Positions 35,301 through 49,565 of a DNA stretch of 64,000 bases are shown here, piece by piece. Each line of letters opens with the position of its first letter. Position 1 is the stretch's first letter. The notes under the pieces are model-generated. The model searched no databases. It had not been told where the DNA came from and saw nothing but the letters and a program-made list of their open reading frames with translations. The position numbers and the translations under genes are program-made. This DNA is from Paralichthys olivaceus. Taxonomy: Eukaryota; Chordata; Actinopteri; Pleuronectiformes; Paralichthyidae. The stretch lies in assembly GCF_024713975.1 (NCBI RefSeq), contig NC_091102.1:8809001-8873000 (forward strand), read 5' to 3'.

Positions 35301-38300
35301 TTTTAATAATCTGACCTGATAGAAATCTGTGTCCCCCTCTATGATCTGTAGCAGAGCAGGGTAGATGGGTGGCACAGTGACCATCTGCAGCCTCCCACTA
35401 AGAGGGTTAGAGTCAGAGGTCTGGTAGCGTCTGTGCTTGTCCTGGATGACCAGTGCTAAAGACTGGGAGTGGTTGATAAGCTCCAACAGGGAGGCCACTG
35501 CTGTGTGTTGAATGTGGTAGTCCCTTGACAGGCAGCACAGTATCATCAAGGACCTCAGCCATACTGGCAGGCTGTCCTCTTCACTGCCTACAGAAGACAA
35601 AAACATTTTAATTATTTATCAGTGGGCTAAAGCAGGTACATGACAGTATGAACTCAGCAGCATTAATACAATCCATTTTTATGAGCTGACCTGTGTAGCC
35701 AAACATGTCCTTGTGTTGGGCCAGAGTCTCCTCTTCACTCATATAGACAGGGAAGGTGGCGCACTCCAGCAACAGGTGGCAGGCGGCGGTAAAGGCCTGT
35801 CGACAGGCTTCAGAGATCTCTGCCCTGCCCCGCGGCATGTAGCCCGCCGCCCAGTCCGCACATCCCAAATGCCCATGTGCACTTTTCTTCTCCTCAGGGA
35901 ATGTTGAGAGCTGCACATCAGATGTGGGGCGGGGTTTATTTTTGTTTGGATTGAACAACTCAGTCAGTTTGTCTTTTATTTCTCGCCCCCCCATGCTGTG
36001 CAACAATGTCTTCTGATCCACAGAGACAGTGGTTAGATCTGGTTGGAGTTCTTCCTCAGGTCCCTGGACGTCCTCCACTTGCACCAGCAGGTATCTGGAA
36101 AAAAAAGACAGGGGTGAAAATATTATAAGATCACTGGCCTATAGAGAAATACATTTTCTTTGCAACTAATCTGACCACAATGTCAGCCATCGTCTGACAA
36201 CTCGTTCGCCGTACTAGTTTCGACTGTCCGACTAGTGTCTTATAACACAGGAAACAAACTGTTCTGCATCCAAAACACAAACAATCATACTGTTTGTAGG
36301 TGCTTTAGGGCCAAATGACAGGTTATCTGCATATTAATATAGACAAATGAGGTCTATATCGCCTTTTGATAGCTGATGCATTTCACATGTTTACCTGTGG
36401 GCAACCAAAGCCTGTTAAAATGGCTTCCAGACCCAAAATCTTGTCCCTTGCCTACAGATTTTGAATAGTCATATGGAGAATCTGTTTATAGAGATTAATT
36501 TGACCATGACTCAGTTGCTTACCTTGTGGTTATGAAGGACAGTATATCCTGCAGCGTAGGGGTCATTGTGTCCACACTGCCTCCCCTCTTCCACACTCCT
36601 TCACTGTTGTTGGAAATTCCATCTTCATTGGCCCCCATCCCTGGTGGGAGATGCTGCTCTGATGGTGAGGCACTGACTCCTAAACCGCTGTCTTCAGATC
36701 TAATTGTTGGGTAAACACCATTTGCAGTCTGTGCCTCGTCTCCTCCATCTGTATACTGCTCTTCATCTCCATGGCGATGACTAAACTGACCAACACTTGC
36801 ATCTTTATCTCCCTCCATCTTGATATCCTAGATTAAGTGAAATTTCTTATGGTTAGTCACTGTGAAAAATCCAAAACATTTAAAAAGAAGCCACTTTAGC
36901 ACAAACTGTAAAATGTGTAACCTGTGTTTCTTTGCCTTCCTCCTCTGGTGACTGTAACTCCATCTCCTCTGTGTGTGACCCTGCATCAATGTCCATATAA
37001 GCCACAGGCATTTGGATCTTACTGAGGACCTTGAAGCAGGCACGCAGGCTGTATGTGACATCCTCCAAGCTAACAGAGTCCATATGACTGTGCAAGGTTT
37101 GCAGCATGACGCTTAGCATCTCAGGGAGGAACTGTGACTGGATGTCAGCATGGAGCTCCTGTGAATAAAAAAAAACGCAGAAAATAATAAAATGAATTTA
37201 GAGTAAATGGCAGACAACTACAATACACATTAATGCAAAGAGGTGATGCCACTCAAGGGCGAATGGACAGTTATGTTGGCAGATTTCTCTGGGTTTGAAA
37301 ATTGGGAACATTTTGAATAATTGAAGTAAACAACTCAACAAAATATATAACAAAGGTCTTGTTGGGTTTTATTTGATTGCAGCAAAGTTACTTCAACTGC
37401 AACTAACCACTGACCAACGGGAGGCTATTTTCCTCAAAATGTATTATTTTTTAAGAACTATAAAAATGTGTTAAAATGTGTATTCAGTGTAAAGTACTTA
37501 TCCAAAGCACCCTTATATAATTGTTATAGTTTTGCCTCTCATTCACACACGCTGCTGACATTTGTGACCATGGTGCCGCCGATATTGGGAGCAATTTCTT
37601 TGTCTTGTTCAATATGGACAGGACCAACTGGGGATCAAACCAACACAGGACCAATCTGTGGTCAGTGGATGTCCTGCTGAGTCAAAACTGCCTCAGTTTT
37701 ATTATTAATCCCTATTTTTAGTGCAAGTTTCACTGCACCAATTTGGTTTCACATAAAAGGAAACTAAAAATGTGCTGGGATGCCTCTTTGTGTGGTGTTT
37801 ACCAGAGGAAGAACATCCAGCAGGAAGATTATGAGGGTGGACATCTCTGAGACAGAGGGAGCAGTATGACTGCAGTCCTGCCGAGGAGGCGTTGGTGGGT
37901 CGTCTTTTTCTCTGTGGCGAAAGAGAATGACATTATCCTTCCTTTTAACTTATGGGTTAAGATTTAAAGATAAACAGGGAAAGTCACGATATACAGTATG
38001 CTGAATGAATTGTTGACAGTCAAAACTATCTTTTCAACTACATTTTAAGGATTAACGTGTAGATTTTTCCATCATATAAAGGCTCAAAGTCAACCCCACA
38101 ATACCTGAGAGACGTGCAGAAGCGTCGTGTCATGTACTCCCACAGGTATTCACTGTTCATGGAGCTCACGAGCATATTCACTGCCTTTATGATCTCTGAT
38201 GCGTTCTTATTCTCTTTTATCTTACTGATAAAGAAAAGAAAGCAAAATCACCAGCTGTGTTCACTCTGTCAGTTGCAATATTAGTGAAATATGAACCTCC

Positions 38301-41300
38301 TCGCATCAGTGCTCTCATCTATGACTTTCACCTGGCAAGCTGGTTTCCTGAGAGCCCCGAATTGGTGATGCTCTCCTCCCCCAGCATCTCTCGACAGTAG
38401 CTGTAGAAGGCTCGGACGACCTCCAACAACACACTGCTCAGGACAGCCGGACCTGAGCAGAAACATCATCATTGCAACGGTAAAAAAAACCTTGAGAGAG
38501 AGAGACTGAGGGAATGACAGTATTCAGCATTAAGACTTATTTGTGCTGCCTACCAATTTCTGGTTTATCGAGCAGGCTGACGATGATTCGAAAGGGCCTG
38601 AGGTATCCAATCACATTCTCTGGGTTGTTCTCCACATCCTTCTGTTTGAGGATGTTAATCAGAGCCTGAGGTCACAGAAATGAGAATGTGAGAAAAAGCA
38701 GAACTGGTGACAAACACACATTACATGCTCTGTTCAAACCAGACACACCTGACATGTAAATTACTATTTACATGTCAGGGTCATGGGACTCTGATTAACA
38801 CTTGTCCTTTTACTCAGGGTTTTATAATCTTTCATAAACCCTGTAAAACCATGTGCTTTATATTTAGTAATTCATTATAAAGTAAAATGGCACTCAGTAG
38901 AGCTTTTACCTCCGTCAGGGCCAAACAGCTCCCACATTTAAAATAACTATATCCGGATTTTTTTTCAATCTTCACCAAATAGCACACACTCAAAACTATC
39001 AGTGCATAAAACATGTCAGATTTTTTTTTTCATCAAGAAAAATGAGCATATTTCCCAAAAATGTCAAACAACACTGACGAACAAGTAATAATAAAATATA
39101 CCTTTATGTATTCTTCAGAGTTTGGCATGTGTGTGTGTTATCATACGAGTGAGTTACCTGTACAAGGTAATCTCTGGTGTAGGTGCTGAAGTAAAACGAT
39201 GTGTGCTCCTCTGTGGTGGTGGAGAGGGTGGGGTGTGGTGCCACCATTTCACCTTTTATGTCGGTGCCTGAAAACACGTACATGCAAACACATAGATTAA
39301 TGAACTGAGAGAAACATAAACTGGCCAAACTCCAGCAGCCACACAGTGGTCATGTGGCCAAACACATGATTCATCACTGAGATCAGCACCTAGGAGCCAA
39401 GCGTAGAGGCGTCTGTTCAGGGACATGTCTCTGCGGAGCAGCGTGAGTGAAGCAGAAGACACAACAGCGACCATGTCCTCAGCACTCAGAGTTATACACG
39501 TCTCCACTGGGTCCTAAAACAACAACACATTGTAAAAGTAAGCTGACAGTTATGATAAGGCAATTGTTGTCTTATATACAGTATATCACACAGAGTGATA
39601 CAAGAAAAAATCCTTCACTGATTAGATATTTCCAGTAAATCATTGGCTTAACAAGATATTTTTCTTATCAAGCGGCAGCAAAGGATTTGCTATGAATAAA
39701 TTGAAGAAACATTTAATGGCTGTAAACATATTTACAGAATAATTGCTGCTTTTAATTCTAAATAACCAGGTTCTAATATTTGGCAATCATTTCTGTGATC
39801 GTGACGACATTTAACTTCCCACGTTAACCGTTATACTGATAATGTGGTAAAAATAATACATCAAGAGGGCAACTAATATAATTCCCCAATTGAAACCTTG
39901 GAAACTAGAAACTGAATTATGTGGAGCAAACAGCAAAAGGCCACACATCAGGAATGTCCCATCTGAAACGAACAACAATTTGGGAAAATTTTTAAAGGTC
40001 ATCTTTATTTTCTGTGTTTAGAATTGGATTAACTGAGGATTTATTTGCAGCAGACTCTTTCATAACTATTAAAATAAGAGTGGTTAAAAATAAGTAAGTT
40101 TGGCAGCTAACAGAAGGAAAAGATGTCATGGGACTCTGATTAACAAATTATCACAGCAGCAGATATGGAGAAACAGAAGTTAACATGTCCAGAATAACAG
40201 GAGAGAAGTGCGTTTTTGTGTGAACATACCAGGCAGGTGGCAAAAGGGAAAAAGTAGAGCAGGATTTCAAGCATGTGCCTCTGTACCAGGGCATTTGAGT
40301 CTTGCAGAGAAAGACACACTGCCTTCAACTGGAGATGGACAGAGGCAGAGACATTCAGATAGGTGTACAACTACACTGAGACGTGACTGAAATATGCTCA
40401 TAAAACAAACATTTCCTTTGTGTTGATTGTATTTATTAAATGGGTTTCAAATCACATGTACGCGGTAAGACAAACACTCACCACGAGTCGGCTGTTGTAG
40501 CCTAGCATGTGTATCTGCTGGTGCAGAGAGGCCGTGCGGTCAAAGTGTGCGACTATAAAGATGGAGGCGGGCAGCCGCACATTAGGGCTCACCACCATGC
40601 TGCCCCACAGGGCCCCATAGAAAACCCGCTGACCCACGAGCAGAGACAACTTGAGCAACAACGCATCAGTCCTGCACAAAGAGAGAGAACACAAAATGGA
40701 CTCACTGACAATTGTTCAACAACACATCTACAAGTAAATCTATACTTCAGAGTGGCAGCTGAGCCTCGTGGTCAAACCAATCAATCCTGATCAAAGTAAC
40801 TCTTCAGTGTACACATGCTGTTTAGATGTCAACCGACTCATCCACCGTTACTCTAAAAAGCACCAAGAACAAGTCTTTGGTCATCCTGTTAAAAAAAATA
40901 CATTGTGGGCAGCTGTGATTCAGGAGGTAGATCGGGTCGTCCACTAACCAGAAGGTCAGTGGTTCGATCTTCAGTTCCTCCTTTGGCAAGACACCTAACC
41001 CTAAGAAAGCTGATATGCCATTAAGAAGTGTCGTAGATGCACTGTAAAGTGCCCTGACTGGTTGTTTATACTAAAAAGTGCTTTATAAATGCAGTCTTTT
41101 TTACATCTTCATACATTTTGGACTATACCTTTTTCACCGGCTGTGAACTTTGATCATACCGAATAGTCAACCCTTGTTTAAAACCAATACTGTGCAAACT
41201 TGATCAATATTTGGTCATACACATTGTTTGCAAATGTTTTGACACCCCTAGGTAAATTACATACGTGACTGATGATGCAAATGTAAAGAAGAAGTCTGCA

Positions 41301-42828
41301 AACAACGTCATCTGACTGTTGCTGCAGGGGAAGACATTAATTTAATGCAAGTGCAAAATGTATTAGCCTAGCTTTGGTATTGAACAGGAAAATGAAATGT
41401 TTAAAGGTGAAAATCTGAACAAGAAAAGAGAACAAAGCAAAGTGATGGTAAATGTCTGTACTGTGATGATTCTGTATAGGTAAACATAATAAGTTGTGGA
41501 CACAAGTTAATAAGTTGTGGGAACAAGAGACATAACTTGAATTATGAATCTGTTCCTTATTAACAAGACCTTGAGAACTTGGAAGCCTCTTAGATGAGCA
41601 ATGAAACATTTCACTTAATCACATGGTGAATCAACATTGCACCCAATCCTCTTAATAAGAACAAAAGAAAAGTTTCTGATCAACTCTTTCTTTCTTTTGA
41701 CAAAAACAGAATGTGCAGTGTACCTGTCATTGACCTCCAGTCCCTCCTCCAGGCCTGGTAGGAGGCCTGTTATGAAGGCCTGTAGACTGGGCAGCAAAGC
41801 CCTCTGCAGTGGGAGATAGTATCGCTCGTAAAGAGTCAGCAGGATGGGTTTCACCGCCATGGCTGCATGGCTCAACAGTGGGAACAATCCGGAGCTGGAG
41901 AAAGAAACACACAAAAAACCCCACATAAATGTACAAGTCATAAAAACATGCACTTGTAATCAGTTCAACACTCTTGAAGCAGTAAAAGATCAAGGCTAGT
42001 TTCTTCACCTGTAGATGAACAGATCCTTGGCTAGCCATTTTGTTCCGATTATTTTGAAGATGACCTCATAGGTCTCAAGGGCCTTGAGGTGTACGCCACT
42101 GGGCAAGGCCGGGTGTAGACACTGGGCCAGACGCTTACCTATGATCAGTCTCTTGGGTAGGAGTGAGTAGCGGATGTTACTCTGCAAAGCCTGATAGAGA
42201 GAGAAAGAGACAAAAAAAATAAGAAGCTGGATTTGCAATTAGCCAAATAGTTTCGACTCTGAGTGAGCATTTCACAAAAAAACGAATAAACCCACACAGA
42301 CATACCAGTTGAACAAGACTTGATGCATAAGAGGTAAAACTTCTCTTCACATTCTCCGCACTTTAAAAAGGGCTCATTTCTGCACATTGACACACACAGA
42401 CACTCCAAAGTAAATATCTGCACTGAGAGCCGAAACAGAAGTGGCACATTTATTTCCTCAAATAGACAAGATGATACAAGTATATACTGCATATATAGAA
42501 TAAAACAGACTCTCAATGAGAAAGAACTTAACTTCCTCATAACTACAGAGAACTGAAACACAGAGCAGCTGTGAAACTGACAGAAAAGAAAAGAAAAAAA
42601 GTCATTCATATGCACATAATGAGATGTTTGGAGAATTAGCAGCTACAGTGTTTCTATGGCATTAGGTCATTAATGTGCATCATACCGTACCTTATTGAGC
42701 TTCCCCAGGGATGAGATAAGATCTGCCCACTCACTCGAAGACTCAAAGTTTCGCAGCGCTTTCTCGATGACTCCCGTATAGCTGCGGTAGCGGTAGTCAT
42801 TCTGCAGTTCTAACTCTTCAGCGTCCAT
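26322..42828 (-). CDS. dop1b: DOP1 leucine zipper-like protein B (Dopey-2)
   Basis: Coding exons: 42691-42828, 42009-42190, 41724-41894, 40482-40671, 40230-40328, 39390-39513, 39158-39267, 38554-38665, 38332-38452, 38105-38224, 37803-37911, 36922-37158, 36523-36827, 35691-36094, 35316-35587, 35070-35222, 34786-34886, 34094-34284, 32366-33962, 31909-32008, 31636-31827, 31379-31501, 31146-31280, 30994-31049, 30796-30900, 30483-30549, 30067-30226, 29858-29937, 29662-29771, 29028-29177, 28220-28281, 27844-27972, 27602-27738, 27465-27520, 27229-27372, 26998-27130, 26322-26585. They total 6939 nt, or 2312 aa (human DOP1B 2298). Dopey proteins work with MON2 in endosome-to-Golgi traffic and kinesin-1 linkage. 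The N-terminal Dopey domain is unmistakable ([51 protein letters not shown]). The 1.6-kb exon encodes an acidic low-complexity stretch (EEEEEEED). All 36 introns are GT-AG in my model and every phase agrees. Confidence 0.97.
28664..28676. promoter_or_regulatory. Perfect RFX-type X-box palindrome, dop1b intron 30
   Basis: GTTACC-T-AGCAAC fits the X-box consensus RYYNYY-N(1-3)-RRNRAC on both strands. It lies in a slightly G/C-rich patch within a large intron, far from any annotated start. Binding is untested. Confidence 0.4.
29205..29270 (-). repeat. Short dispersed repeat fragment, dop1b intron 29
   Basis: AAGGCCCAGTATGTAGGAGT, then GGCATCTAGCAGTGAGGTT, resembles a frequent fish intronic repeat. 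A related end (ACACTGGACCTTTAAT) occurs near 52.25 kb. The family is not named. Confidence 0.4.
40909..41100 (+). repeat. tRNA-like SINE copy, dop1b intron 3
   Basis: The head reads GGGCAGCTGTGATTCAGGAG and GTAGATCGGGTCGTCCAC with a B-box-like GGTTCGATC, so it carries pol III promoter-like A and B boxes. CCTCCTTTGGCAAGACACC and a TGCTTTATAAATGCAG tail follow. This is the layout of a common teleost tRNA-derived SINE. It is diverged. Confidence 0.7.
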
Positions 42829-45800
42829 GATGTAAATCAGTCTGATGCCGGCATATTCAGCACAACGTGTCTGGAAAAGGGGTCATGACAAAAGGATATA
42901 AATAGTAAGTTTATCAATCTCACAAGAAGAGTCAGTATCTGTTTGTCCGCAATGTGTCAGATAGCCCCCAGCCTCTGAGGCCTGTTCATGGTGAATAAAA
43001 TCAACCAATTTAGCTCTGTTCACTAGCACCCACACGTTTCTAGGCAGGAGACAAATGTCCTCATTCATGACAGGACAGTGTTTGTGTGACTGACCTGTTC
43101 CTCAGTCTAAGAAGGGAGGAGTCTGCAAAACACAAAATCTGTGGCTCTGGGTGAACTTCTAGATAAAAACAAGTTATGGAATAGAAACAGATATAAAGAC
43201 AGACAAGGTTTTTTGTCTTGACAGTGAATTTGTAGCCTCTCTGGGGCAACATTGACAGATATCAGCACACACTGGCCTTTTACCAGCAGACGAGCATCAT
43301 TACAATTTGTATCGAGTTATGCTTTTGTGTTTCATTGACTCTCCTCATGTCCTTGAATTCCAGAGGGAAATGTTTTTCTCTTTTGCTGCTAATGTTTTTG
43401 CGCAGGTAAGATTCAGTAGTTTTATCAGAGTTTTTCTTTTTTTGCTGAAAGCAGCTGTTTGCTACAGCTGGAAATGACAGGGATGAAAGTGGAAGGCCTG
43501 AACTGAACAGTCACGTTGCAGGGCATTAAGCTAAAAGACAAGCAACCACTTTCACATTAAATTATTGATGCTTTCGATTATTTGATCCTAAGTTTATATA
43601 ACAGTATTGATTAATGAAGCTTTAAAATGGTCCTGAAAAAGAACAAAGTGTGGAGAGGATTCTTCTTTCTGGCACAAAAAACAACATTTTAACATTTGGC
43701 ACAGAATGTACCTAAATGTTAAAAATATATTGTATGACATAGAAAGAGGAGCTTTCTTGCTTTCATGCACATGGAAAAGGCGGTGGTGTGTTTTCCTCAC
43801 ATGTAATGCATCTGAATATGGCAGGATTAGAGAGGAGCACAGACATCTGGACTCCCTGTAGCTGAGCTGAGAGAAGCTTTACGAACATGGACAAGCCCAA
43901 CAACACGTGCTCAGGACGGCAGCGCATCAGTGCATCTCAGGTCTTTACAAACTATACTGTGGGTTCTTTGATCAAAATAAGAAATTTAAACACACAACTT
44001 TTGGCCCTGATGACTGATAGCCCATGGCTGATAGCCCATCAATGCTTTTTCTAGTCAGACTAAATATTTACCCAGAACATCTAAGAACATCTTACTATAA
44101 TTTCCCCTTGCGCTGCTACTTCCTTGTGCTGCTGCCTCATTTGTGAATGTCCTCTACAGAGGATCAATCTCATCTCATCAATTACATTTCTAAAGGAAGA
44201 ATGATGGAGAGAGCATTTCTCCTCTCATCACATTACTAGGCCCTAAACACTTCCAGTCAATAAAGTTCTCACACTACAGGACCTTGGTAATGATGCGAAT
44301 ATTCTCATCAGCCGGCGCTGACGGCACCAGCGTTTAGATGACCATGTAATAAATAAATGTGTCATGTACTGGAAAGAATTTAACTGATAATTACTTTTTT
44401 TGGTATTTAAAAAACATCACTGGCATCATATTTTATTAATAAAACAACTTCAACTCCAGCTTCTTTCACTTATATGTCCCCATGTTGTAATTTTCTCCTG
44501 TCGAGAAATGATCATTTCGAAATATAAGCCCGTCTGACCAATGATGGCCATGTGCAGTACTCGTGACTTCAGCATTATAAAACCCTGACACTGGTGGATT
44601 AAACTTTCACCCTACTCAGCTATAATATTAATATTTAAGTGCATGAAGACAACACGTGGACGATGAATCTGTCTAAACGACAGCTACTCCTCGATTAAAT
44701 CAACAACACAATATAAATAAAACATAATTTTCCCTCTTATAAAACACAACTAATGTGTATCTTTCAAAAACGAAACAATGACCCTAGGAATCCCCATCTT
44801 AAAAGCAGCTTGACAGGCAGAACTAAGTGTGGTCGCTCACTTCCTCAAGTGGGTGTATCAGCAAAAATACAGAGTGTGATAAAAGCATAATAATCGTGCA
44901 TTTCTATAGGCTGCTGCTGAGCAGAGCAATGTGTACTTTGAGGGTGGACACTCAGGAACACAACAGGCCCAGCTAAGGACTGAGTCACCTGACTGTCACC
45001 ACCAGCACTACGACAGGCTTTATGGGGCCAGTGTTTACAGCTGTCAGATGGTACATGAGGAGACACTGAAACTAGGACTGGGCAATAAAACAATATCTGG
45101 AATTATTGCAATGTTATTTTTCATTAAAAGCAAAAGAATACAGGTTTAACATGTCGATATATTGCTGGTGGATTGTGCAAGGACCCTGAAGATAAGACTA
45201 AACAACTTTACTGTCACTGCACAAGTACAATTCTCTGACTATGAGGAAGAGTTTGAAACTACATTATTCACTCAGGGGCAAATTTCAGTGTTTCAACTTA
45301 ACAGAAATTATAAAGTGACATTATGTGATTTGGACTTTTTTTTTTTTTTTTTTTTATCTTTTAAGGATTTTAGGCCTTATCTTCCAGCCCTGATTGCATC
45401 CAACAGAAACTGTGGCCAAGTAACAAGCAGCTGGCAGCTTCAATGTCCTCAGACACTGCTGAGTACATTATGTAAGAGAAATCACCTCAGACTCACACTG
45501 GATGATAACACCACCACCAGGAACACTGGACATGTCTCCTGTGGTGACATGGTTGTGTACAGCTAGCTTGTGCACCGTTTAGCCACAGAGCCACAACAGA
45601 CGTTATTATTAATATTAGCTAGCTCAACTGTAGCTACCTAGCAGGTGTCAAAACGAAATTCCACACGTATTTAAATGATTTTTGTTTCATGTAAACGGCG
45701 TCAGAAGAAATCACAGACGCCTCCGGTTGAATGGAGACAACATGTCCAGTCAGTACAGACAATAAATACTTCAACGACTCACCGACAGCGAAATAAAACC

Positions 45801-45920
45801 AGGGTTAGCATCCGCGGCGCTTCACAGCAGCCCGGTTAGGACGAGCCCGCTGATCACGGTGGACATGTCTCGGTAAATGTGGTTGAAAATAAATCGGTAT
45901 TGAACCTGTGAAGTGTCCTG
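42829..45920 (-). other. dop1b: dop1b 5'UTR, intron 1 and non-coding first exon
   Basis: A consensus donor (GTGTCG/GTGAGT-like, CTGTCG/GTGAGT) at 45783 ends a CpG-rich non-coding exon that begins near 45.9 kb. An acceptor (TTTTCCAG/ACACG) near 42870 starts the exon holding the initiator ATG at 42828. The 2.9-kb intron between contains only chance ORFs and a T18 tract at about 45340. Confidence 0.55.
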
Positions 45921-46330
45921 GAGGATGAGCGGGTGCGTGTGAACATGTCTATGTGTCGGGGACGGTTCCAGCAGCGGCTGCAAGTCCGTGTCTCAGCCTC
46001 TGCGGGGCGGGAGCCTCACAATCAGCTGATCCGCAGAGGCTCGGCTCACTCCCCCCCTCCCGCCCCGGCACAGGAGAGGGGTGAGGTGCCGGGGAGTGTT
46101 CACCGCCGGGGGAGATGTTTGCCTTCAAACCGCCACTGAAAAAGTCAAACAAGCGAGGCAGCGTTTAATCAAGTGTCTGCTCGAGGCCGAGAGGAAAACA
46201 TGTTTGCTTCCGCGCGGGATTAAAATGTAAATCTAAACCCTGCCGTTCCCCGCGGCTTTGGTACAGTCCAGGATGTGGCCGTGTTTACAAACCTCTCGCC
46301 TCACTGAGAAGTGTCTGCTCCACAGAGGAC
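45780..46330 (-). promoter_or_regulatory. dop1b: CpG-rich dop1b promoter region
   Basis: A G/C- and CpG-rich island with poly-C and GGGCGGG-like (GC-box) strings sits over the non-coding first exon and its upstream flank. Small ORFs on both strands here look like composition artefacts. Confidence 0.55.
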
Positions 46331-49170
46331 TGTGTTTACAACAACACTGATCCTCCTGCAACAATTACAGACTTCTACTGCATCTACTCCAAGTGGCAAT
46401 TCAAAAAACAACGAAGCCTAGAACCAGCTACGGACAGGCCTCTGACACAGGAGTCGTTCCCTGGACCTCAGGATGTCCTATGTACAACTATGAATGAACT
46501 ACATGATGAATTGCCATGCAAAATAATTCTGTTACTCACATTTTGGTTGTCTTGATAACCTAGACCTGTTCTCACCTGCACCCCCAGAAAACCTACCCAG
46601 GATTTAGTATAAGTGGAAGGAACGTTCAGGTTCTTTACATCATACCTATGGCTTTGGGTTTTGAAGCGTACATCTCAACTGTGGCTGTGATGTCTCTGGG
46701 CCTCATCTGTAGCACTGAATAACAGAAACAGTCAGGTAGTTCCATTCTGCATTTAAACTGTCATCAAATGATTACATCTGCCTTCACCACCAGGGGAGGT
46801 TATTTGCAGGGGAAGGATCTGTATGAGGAAGTCGCTGCTACTCAAACATTTTTTCCGAAAGCTACTGTTACTGTAGACAATTTCTGAAAAACATGAATTG
46901 CCCCCCCCAAATAAAAATACCCTAAATTATTCAAAATTGAACATATGTATTTCAGACTTCACATTCTTCACATTTTAGATTCACATCTAAAAAGAAATGA
47001 TTGAAATAGCGGAACAAAACAATGTTTGACAAATATATTTCTGACTTCACATTCCATCTCTGGTCTCCTCATTGTAAAAGCATGATCAGTTAGTTTACAC
47101 ACCTGGGTTAGGGCTTCATATTTTGATATTCATCCATATCAATTAATCATGCATAAAGTAGTCCCATACACTGGGAGAAAAGGAAGATGGTGAGAACAAT
47201 TGGGATCTGGGAGGGTTGGAGGGAGGCGAAAGATAAGAACGTGAGTAGACGTTACATGCCCGAGACCCTTAAAATAATGATTTACTAATATGACACTTAA
47301 GTAAGCAGTGATACGCGCTGTTGGCTGTTTAGAACAAATAAACAAGAAAGGTAAGCAGAATAAATGATTCCCTGTGCAGTACTTTTTGAATGATATGGCG
47401 AGCCTCAACGAAGTTGTAATTTATGGTGGCATGGTATGAGTTGCATACGGGCAAAAAAAACCCCACACTTTTGTGTCCCCCCAATCCTGACATCAGATCT
47501 GCACCCCTGATCTACTGCATTTACATCTGATAAGAAGCCTCAGATTTACACGATCAACCCTGAAATTATAAGTTTATACCTACAAACATACAAGGGATAT
47601 TCACCATCGTGTCCTATATTCTACAATATAAAAATATAGTTATGTTTTACTTCAGAAGAATGATTTCCTGTGACTCTGGGTTCATGTTATTGACCTGTAA
47701 TTATTTGTCATATTTTGATATTTCATTTATTTATTCTTATTTCATTGTTAATTAAACTTGTTGTTTTTGATATTATTTGCCTGATATTTAATTGTGAATG
47801 TGATTGATAATATATGTGTCAATACAAGACACAGAAGATTTATGTGTATTTATGTTTATAAGAAGGCTGATCATTCTGTTACAATTATATGTCAGGGCAT
47901 CTGTGATAGTAAGCCTCTGATTTGCATGATCAACCCTATAATTATAATTATAGGTAAATGTCACAGCTACAGAGCAATGTTTTTTAAGTCCTCCCAAACT
48001 TTAATAATTTTATGATTGAATTTAATTTGAACATGGAGACATTCATCCTTATCAAAAACATGTCTCTTACAAAGTTTTCCTGTGGGGTTTCAGAACTAAC
48101 AGTTGGTTCCTTTAGGGGTGTTTTCTCCATAAATTTGAGTTCTTTTCCTCACAACTTACATCTTCACCCTGTGGTAAAACAGTGTCATTACATTGCTTTA
48201 CTTGTATGATCTTTGAAAGAGATATTCTAGATACAGATTGTTCTTAATCATTAATGTAAATTTATTTTTTTGTAAATAGCTATCGACCTTTTCCCCCTTT
48301 ACACTTAATAACATTTTAAATAACATTTAACTGGATTTCCTTCTTTCTGAATGTGACCTATGAATGTTGAAAACTTGAAATTAAAGTTTCATTGTTCATC
48401 TATAGGTGTTCATGTATTTGAAATGTATATGGAAAGTTGTGGTTTAAAAATTATAGTTATATGGAACAACGCCAACCCAGCTGGTCTGTCTTTCACTCAG
48501 TATTCATCTTGAAGTCATCTTCAAGTATTCATCTCATTCCTGGTAGATCTTTATGTCAGTGTCAGATTTTGCTTGTATTGGACAAATGTAATGGATGTGT
48601 ACAAGTGAAGTCTTAATTATATATGTATACTGTTTGGTGATACACAGTAATGACCTGTAAGGGCCACTTTAGGTCTGTAGATGGAGCTGTTGTATTTTAA
48701 AACATTCCTCAACCTGCATGTGCTTCAATAATGTGGCCTGTGACCGAGCTTAATGGTTCAAGCATCATAAACAAATGTATATTTTTATAAATGGCAATGT
48801 ACTCAAATAGCTTAAATATACATCCTGGGAGAAGTATTTAATGTGTTTGTGGTTTCACATAACATACAACTCAACAGGTATAGTGAGGCCCTTCCTGGTA
48901 TAAAGTGACACAAGCATATATAATTCACTGACTATTTGTACAACACGTGTGGTTAACACACACTGGTCATTTTTGTACCTGTATTTTCTGTCCTGAGCAT
49001 TTTCTGACGAGACATGTAAAATGTTTAATAGTAAAACGTAAAAAAAAGATGCATTATCTTTTTGAGGTTTTTTATTTAACCACAAAAACTGTCTGTTTAC
49101 ATGATTTGATTTCTGTTGACATGCTGGTGTCTCTTGATATAAGTTTGTATCTTATCTCTTAACAGACTCT
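46331..49170. other. Intergenic DNA, no gene seen
   Basis: AT-rich and gene-free. A TGGAAAGTTGT string at 48430 fits the tonicity-element consensus. No conserved ORF or RNA gene was recognised. Confidence 0.5.
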
Positions 49171-49177
49171 ATAAAAA

Positions 49178-49565
49178 CATGTGGAACAAATAGTTGTCAT
49201 TTTCACAGCAATCTATAAAATGGAGCGAACTCTGCGAGCTACTTCAGGCAGCCAACTCGAGCTGCGCTGCTCCAATCATGTGACACACATCATGTGACAT
49301 ACCTCATTCTCTACAATCATCTATTATACACACCCACCTTATTAGGCGGCCTATTTAAGCAGAGAGAATTTTCCCATCAACCCCTTTGCTCGCACTGCTG
49401 CTGCAGTATCGCTACCAGTTGCTTCAGCCCCTCCACCACCCCAGCATCCACCTGTAGGCTCTGGGGGGGGGGTTACAAGTATTTGCTCTTCACTCCCATC
49501 ATATCTGACCTATGTTCTACTACCGCAATAAACGGTTGAACGTGAGCTGTCTGACTGAAATACAA
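49178..49565 (+). mobile_element. Candidate solo LTR (weak)
   Basis: A G/C-richer island in AT-rich DNA has a TATA-like CTATTTAAGCAGAG at 49350-49363. About 165 bp later AATAAACGG appears, followed by GTGAGCTGTCTGACTGA. The promoter-then-poly(A) layout over under 250 bp is that of an LTR U3-R-U5. No second LTR, primer site or target duplication was found. Confidence 0.3.

Noticed and set aside
40909..41000. Possible functional tRNA gene
   Set aside because: A and B box motifs are present, but the sequence cannot fold into a full cloverleaf by eye and continues into a SINE body and tail.
45933..46152. Overlapping ORFs on both strands upstream of dop1b
   Set aside because: CpG-island composition; no splice sites or similarity supporting coding.
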